This document shows, one piece after another, positions 59,021 through 64,000 of a stretch of DNA of 64,000 nt. A program made the translations under genes and the position numbers. Under the pieces are notes generated by a model that did not search any database, was not told where the DNA came from, and was given only the letters and a program-made list of their open reading frames with translations. Position 1 is the stretch's first letter, and the number at the start of each line of letters is the position of its first letter. The DNA comes from Rhabditoides inermis (lineage: Eukaryota > Nematoda > Chromadorea > Rhabditida > Rhabditidae): NCBI GenBank assembly GCA_963966185.1, contig CAWZYM010000117.1, positions 47,501 to 111,500 of the forward strand, given 5' to 3'.

Positions 59021-59436
59021 GTGAGTATTGATTAGTGTTCGCCAATGATAGAATATTGTTGTGTTTGTTTATCTAAATTGTTATGTGTACGTTTCATGTT
59101 GCAGGAGAATGCATGTGTGTGTGTGTGGCGACGGAAGCGAGTGGCAGGCTGATCGCTTCCAGCACGATGTCGCAAGAGACGGCCAAAGGAGAGTGGGAGA
59201 GGAGGAGGCAGGGAGACAGAGGAGCTAGGTGAGTATTGATTAGTGTTCGCCAATGATAGAATATTGTTGTGTTTGTTTATCTAAATTGTTATGTGTACGT
59301 TTCATGTTGCAGGAGAATGCATGTGTGTGTGTGTGTGGCGACGGAAGCGAGTGGCAGGCTGTTCGCTTCCAGCACGATGTCGCAAGCGACGGCCAAAGGA
59401 TTGTGGGAGAGGAGGAGGCAGGGGAGAGAAGACCAA
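59021..59436. repeat. 208-bp tandem duplication that looks like an intron plus exon edges
   Basis: Two head-to-tail copies, 59021 and 59229. Each begins GTGAGTATTGATTAGTG (a good splice donor after GGAGCTAG) and carries an acceptor TTCATGTTGCAG before GGAGAATGCATGTG. A third partial flank lies upstream at 58981-59020. A (TG)n-like ACATGTGTGTGTGTG tract differs in length between copies. The repeat lies just after the FLYWCH/MULE stop, so it may be a duplicated last intron/3' UTR exon. Confidence 0.75.
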
Positions 59437-60284
59437 GAGGAGCCACCATATTGTAGGTTTCAGATTATGAAATATAGTTTAGAAAAATATATATTTAATT
59501 ATGTTATACTTCAATAGTTTGCATACAATTGTTATAGTTTTATAGATTGTTATATTGAATGTTGTATATTTATATGTTGTGATTTGCCCCAAAGATAAAT
59601 GTTAAAAATATGATTTGTGAATGATTGAGAACGGTTTTACTGTTTTGTCAAATGGAATTGATTGTTCAGATATCATTCCTAGTATTTACCAGACATAATT
59701 TGAGACATCTATCGCCTGTTTGCGAATCGCCTCCGTGCAAGTTCATGTGCGTTAGGCTGCTTTTAAAGGAAATGCGGGTGGAAATGAGAATGAAGTATTG
59801 ATTTTATACAAATTTTAACTGCCTGCCAACTTTTTTCAACTGAAGTAGATTTCATAAAGAAAAATTCAATCAAAGTACCATATATCATGAGGCGAAAAAA
59901 AGATCTTTTACCGACAATTTTACTAATCCGAAATTCTTTCGTTTGCTCAATTCATGCGAATAGTCATACGAAACGCGATCAGAGAGTACCGTGTTCAAAT
60001 CTTAAAGTCATGCAAAATGTCAGAACACGTGAGTGCAGCGGTCATGCAATATCATCTCATGCAAACTGTCGCTCGTGCATTTGCTATCTCATACAAACTG
60101 TCTATGGGGGGATTTTCATGGTGCTATTTCATTTTATATCACATTTATATTAAATAGTAGAATTTTTGTTTTGGTTTCAATTTGATCGCCATATCGATAT
60201 TAACTATGTCGACTTCATGTGATTATTCCGCACACCTCTCCTTTAATATTTTTGGTTAAACAAAAAAATATATGCGTACGCGCT
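59437..60284. other. AT-rich intergenic DNA
   Basis: No exon recognised. Contains repeated CATGCAA(A/T)(A/C)TGTC boxes at 60011, 60044 and 60058 similar to the ATTTTGCATGAG motif near 55700. Confidence 0.4.
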
Positions 60285-60523
60285 ACCACGGCGATTCACA
60301 ACTCAAGAAAATCGCTAGCTCAAATCAGCCGCGACAAGCGTAGCCCCGCCCCTTTGGTCCCGAAAAAAGGGGGCGGAGCCTCGCTTGTAGCTTTTGGTCC
60401 TGTCACGATCCCAGCAGACTCTGATGTGCTTTGTGTTTTGGTAACACGCTCCGCGCGAGTCGCGCGTTTTTGTAGCGCAGCTCCGCCCATCCACAAATTA
60501 TTAACTGTGAATCGCCGTGGCTA
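60285..60523 (+). mobile_element. MITE family D, full copy
   Basis: About 239 bp with inverted ends CCACGGCGATTCACA and TGTGAATCGCCGTGG. The interior has AAAAAAGGGGGCGGAGCCTC and a CGCGCGAGTCGCGCG palindrome. A left-end fragment occurs at 33783-33862. Confidence 0.8.
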
Positions 60524-60596
60524 CAAATACAGAAAGCTACAAATGACATTCAGTCTTGTTGGTTATGACGCATTTGTCAATAACAGGTGTTAGATT

Positions 60597-61063
60597 TTAT
60601 TCAAAGAATTCGGGCAAATAGCATATCGCAGGTGCGGTGTGGTGCGATTTCCGGTGGTTTTGCAGATTTGTGTGGTTTGTTGTCGTTTTGAAAGTTTTGT
60701 TGTTTATTATAATCACTTGATTGCATAGATCGTCGTTATTCCGTTTGGCCGCGTTGTACATTACCCGCCCAATCTCGGACGGAGTTTCCACCTCGACCAC
60801 ACAGAACTTGCTGTTCTCCCTCAATTTGTGTAGCATCGCGTTTTACATTGTTGTTGGTGATGAATGTTTGAATCATATTTTGTACAGTCGTTGTAGGTCC
60901 ATGCGCCATGTCCGCCAGGTCCGCCGCCATGCGTGTCGCAGTTTGTCTGCTCAGGCCGGTCAAGGGATATATATGTTTCATGATAATGAATTGATCTTGT
61001 TGAATTTAACAAATGGTGTAAAGGCAAGCCGAAATAGTCGATAATAATCGTCACATTCTTCAA
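60597..61063 (-). other. Overlapping minus-strand ORF fragments
   Basis: Two open minus-strand segments in different frames (61020-60900, GLSRQTATRMAADLADMAHG; 60836-60597, FCVVEVETPSEIGRVMYNAA) look as if they were once one protein, joined by a frameshift near 60840. Family not recognised; possibly a relic. Confidence 0.3.
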
Positions 61064-61130
61064 AAAATCATATTTTCTAACATCATCTTTTCTAATATTA
61101 TATCAGATTATTTTCTAACATTTTATCTTA

Positions 61131-61496
61131 TCATGGCGTTAGCGAAATTAAAGGATGACGTGCTGCATCTATATTGTCACATAGCACCACTATATTAGAG
61201 GGAGTGTGAGGGAGCATTCGAGGAAATGAGCATTTCATACTGAAGATCAGTAAATCTTGAATCCTTGCATCAGTGGTGACCGTCGCCTTCACACAAACAT
61301 GCATATCGGCATGACCTGTTCCTGCAAGTGTCTTGCTAGATGTAACAAATTGTTGTTCTACTACCTTTTCCATTCTGTTCTCAATAGCTGCCTGTCTATC
61401 GTGAAAGATAATCCAAAATTGGTTGTAGCCTTTACCGACTGGAATAACATTAGTTATTGGAAAAGTCTTGTCTTCTTCTGATACCTCTATGGCCAT
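61131..61496 (-). CDS. 121-residue hypothetical ORF
   Basis: An uninterrupted ORF from ATG at 61496 to a stop at 61131. It has mixed composition with conserved-looking patches (NVIPVGKGYNQFWIIFHD, ADMHVCVKATVTTDARIQD, NIVVLCDNIDAARHP) and no signal peptide or TM. It may be continuous with the ORF fragments at 60597-61063, making an old element protein. Family not recognised. Confidence 0.35.
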   Translation of the reverse strand: MAIEVSEEDKTFPITNVIPVGKGYNQFWIIFHDRQAAIENRMEKVVEQQFVTSSKTLAGTGHADMHVCVKATVTTDARIQDLLIFSMKCSFPRMLPHTPSNIVVLCDNIDAARHPLISLTP

Positions 61497-62221
61497 TCCC
61501 TATCTGAATCTCTTTCATATATGTTTATCTACAACTATAATAGCATCCTAACACACTAGACTACTCGGTTCGCTCGCATCGTAGACACTCCTCACAGTCT
61601 CTCTCCCGTTCGGCTCCTCCTCTCACAGCTGACTCGCATGATCTCTTCTCTCTCCGGTCATAGTCCGACATCAGCGACAGTCATCTTGTCGTACTAATGT
61701 TAATCGGGTAGCCATTCAATCTCTCTCGAAGCTCTTATGTTGTCACATCAAATCAATGATTTATCTCGAAAATCGCTTCAGTATTACGCTTGAGATGGTT
61801 GGTTAGCGCTGAGAAATAAGATCGTTCCATTTTCGGCTGGCGTTAGTTACTGTCCGTCTCCATTCTTTGCGAGCATGTGTCCTCGGTAGATCGAACACGT
61901 TTATCAAATTCAAGTTAGTCATACAACATTCACAATACGAACTTATTCACAGTTATACTATATAGTTATCCACAGTGTTACAAAATTACAAACTGCTCGG
62001 TATACAAAACCTATCTGCAAAGTATCACAAATGTCGACCCGAGTGTGTCAGAATAAAACTGGTGAAAAAGTGCTACACACGAATAGCAGAGAATATAGAA
62101 AAGAGTACGCACAGTAGTTAATTGCCGGGGTGTATATACGCGGGTGGACGAGATAGAGTTCCTTCAGAGCCAGAATCCATCTCACAAAAGATGAGATATC
62201 AAGTTTCCTCCTCCCCCTATC
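61497..62221. other. Downstream flank of the beta-propeller-like gene
   Basis: 61898-62221 is the 3' flank shared with 33089-33377 (ATCAAATTCAAGTTAGTCAT at the left edge). 61497-61897 shows nothing coding. Confidence 0.6.
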
Positions 62222-63475
62222 TCACACCACCGTCTGCCAGCGCTGCTTCACCTTGCTCATCGGCACCGCGTACACGATCAGCCTGCAATCGCTCTTTCTC
62301 TATCTCCCTCTCCCCTCTCTCTCCCTCCCTCTCCTCTCACTCCATCCTCCCCACCTGTCATGCACGGTGACGACCGACATGATGAGTTCGTCCTCGCTGA
62401 CGGTGGCTGCGAGTGAGTGCGGCTGAGGCAGCGCGCGGATCCGGATCAGGGGAGGGATCTCCGCCTGAAAGACGAGTGACTACACATCCACTGTAGCTTG
62501 ATCAAACAACTGTGGCAGAGGATGGCACGAGAAGACCCGCACCAATGGATGATCATCATGTACCCAACAAGAGTTACAGACTAAACCTATCTATGCTTGC
62601 AACAAGTCACATCTGTCTTTGATTCTGGAAGTAAATACTTTGATATTTTGATCATGTTCATCCCTATGCGTTTATCCTCATTCCTCATCCTCTGTATGAC
62701 TTCACAACTTCACATCCACACTCTACACCGCCTATCCTATTGTATTGTATTTATCGCGGATGAACAATATACGAATGTCCCTATACACATCTTCCCTCCG
62801 TCATCTCCCACTCATTCGTACACGATTATAAAGAACACAGTTAGATCACTGAGATCACAACACCCCACCTTGCCCATCCTCTCGTTGTAGGCGTAGACGC
62901 TGAGTGTGCCGTCCACGTGCAGACACACGATCAGGTGGAAGCTGGCCTGCAACTCTCTCCCTCTCCCTCCTCCTCTCTCTCCTCTCTCCCTCTCCCTCTC
63001 TCCTTTCCTCTCTCTCCTCTCTCTCTCTCCCTCTCTCTTTCCTCTCTCTCTCCCTCCTTCTCTCTCTTTCCTCTCTCTTCCTCCCTCTCCCTCCTCTCTC
63101 CTCTCTCTCCTATCTCTCCCTCTCTCTCTCCCTCCCTCCTTCTCTCTCGCTCCCTCCCTCTCCCTCCTCCTCTCTCTCCCTCTCTCTCTCCTTCTCTCTC
63201 TTTCCTCTCTCTCCCTCCCTCTCCCTCCTCTCTCCTCTCTCTCCTCTCTCTCTCCTCCCTCTCTCTCCTCTCTCTCCCTCTCTCTTTCCCTCTCTCTCTC
63301 CCTCCTTCTCTCTCGCTCCCTCCCTCTCCCTCCTCCTCTCTCTCCCTCCCTCTCTCTCCCTCCTCCACCCTCTCCCTCCTCTTCCCTCCTCTCTCCCCCC
63401 CAACCTGTCGCACCGCCGCCACTGCCAGCACGTCTGGCTGACCGGCGTGAACGAGACGGCGCTCGCGGCGGTGGC
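62222..63475 (-). CDS. Beta-propeller-like protein, C-terminal exons (5' part outside or unresolved)
   Basis: Four phase-consistent minus-strand exons: 63475-63405, 62946-62869, 62464-62355 and 62282-62222 (TGA). They read QPDVLAVAAVRQ|ASFHLIVCLHVDGTLSVYAY ... AEIPPLIRIRALPQPHSL ... VVTVHDR|LIVYAVPMSKVKQRW. Alternating hydrophobic strands ending in SVYAY and IVYAVP resemble WD40-type propeller blades, but the family is not identified. The protein continues upstream; nothing coding could be assigned between 63476 and 64000. A 450-bp (CT)n tract fills one intron. The last two exons are duplicated at 33378-33620. Confidence 0.65.
62950..63400. repeat. 450-bp compound (CT)n tract
   Basis: Pyrimidine repeat with internal longer-period duplications (TCTCTCGCTCCCTCCCTCTC recurs near 63146 and 63309). 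It gives several overlapping phantom ORFs. Confidence 0.95.
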
Positions 63476-64000
63476 CTGCAACCCATACGCTCAGGGAGGG
63501 GAGTGGCTATATTCCTCCATCACTTCGAAACGCGTCAATTTTTCAAAGTTTCAACGGGTTTGGAAGGCGCTTCAAGGCAGTTGCGAAGCAATTATGGAAG
63601 AAATTCGACATCCGATACCGTATTGTCTCGCCATCGAGAAGGGCGATCGATTTGGTAAAGACAAATTATCGAGAAGAAAACACGGCCGACCTCCATGCAA
63701 AACGTTAGCAACTAACAACGCTATATTAGAGAGGGCGCGCAGCGCCCTCTCTCTTGGGTTAAAATAAGGCTCGCGCCAGAATTTTCAAGTAGCGATATCC
63801 AAAGATCATGTTAGCAACAATGTGAAGTCTTCCAATTTATGTTAGTTAGATTCGCACGGTTCCATAGGACATATCACTAATTGACGGCATCTTTGTATCT
63901 TTTCTCCGAAGGAAGTTATGAGCGATCTCGCGCGAAAGGCCAGCGTGTGGGTGGGTGGGTGGGTGGGTGGGTGTCGTTTCCAGTCACGCTAGCTGATAGC
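63476..64000. other. Window end; unresolved DNA with GGGT repeat
   Basis: 63487-63765 is open on the plus strand but lacks splice-supported exons. GAGAGGGCGC and GCGCCCTCTC form a short hairpin at 63730-63751. (GTGG)n lies at about 63945-63972. Confidence 0.4.

Noticed and set aside
62904..63767. 250-290-residue Ser/Leu-rich plus-strand ORFs
   Set aside because: Translation of the (CT)n intron of a minus-strand gene.

Overview
The window reads as nuclear DNA of a nematode. It has many short phase-consistent exons, small introns ending in TTTTCAG or similar, a nematode-type chemoreceptor GPCR, a nematode-style diphospho-sugar transferase, a worm-type tyrosine phosphatase and a CK1-type kinase. 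The species cannot be named from the sequence. Exon models were assembled by hand from splice signals and reading phase; no database was searched. The DNA is crowded with (GA)n/(CT)n tracts, nearly all inside introns, and these create long R/E or L/S phantom ORFs that are left out.

Layout: 3-1160 (+), 3' end of a kelch-repeat gene; 1438-5285 (-), a DNALI1/p28 axonemal dynein light chain homologue with a long N-terminal extension; head-to-head with it, 5672-7672 (+), a 202-residue type I membrane protein; 10011-11406 (-), a chemoreceptor lacking a visible TM7; 12529-16526 (-), a PF03407-like glycosyltransferase; 16.5-24 kb, a gene-poor stretch of MITEs, foldback elements and a 525-bp tandem repeat.

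24002-31427 (+) is the most striking locus. About 40 exons join in one reading frame to encode about 1390 residues: signal peptide, five-pass prominin-like membrane region, protein tyrosine phosphatase domain, then a CK1/TTBK-like kinase domain with all catalytic residues. A decaying PTP gene follows (31.9-33.0 kb). At 33.1-33.6 kb there is a second copy of the last two exons of a beta-propeller-like gene whose other copy lies at 62.2-63.5 kb; the two coding copies differ only at synonymous sites.

34.7-43.9 kb (-) holds a many-exon ubiquitin-specific protease. 46.9-55.1 kb (+) encodes a poly(ADP-ribose) glycohydrolase with the GGG...QEE catalytic signature. 56.9-59.0 kb (+) is an intact 12-exon FLYWCH plus MULE-transposase gene, followed by tandem repeats. 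60-62 kb has a MITE and orphan ORFs.

The genes do not form one pathway. Themes are protein phosphorylation (fusion kinase/phosphatase and PTP relic), ubiquitin and ADP-ribose removal, secretory glycosylation and chemosensation, in a background of small non-autonomous DNA transposons in introns and between genes.
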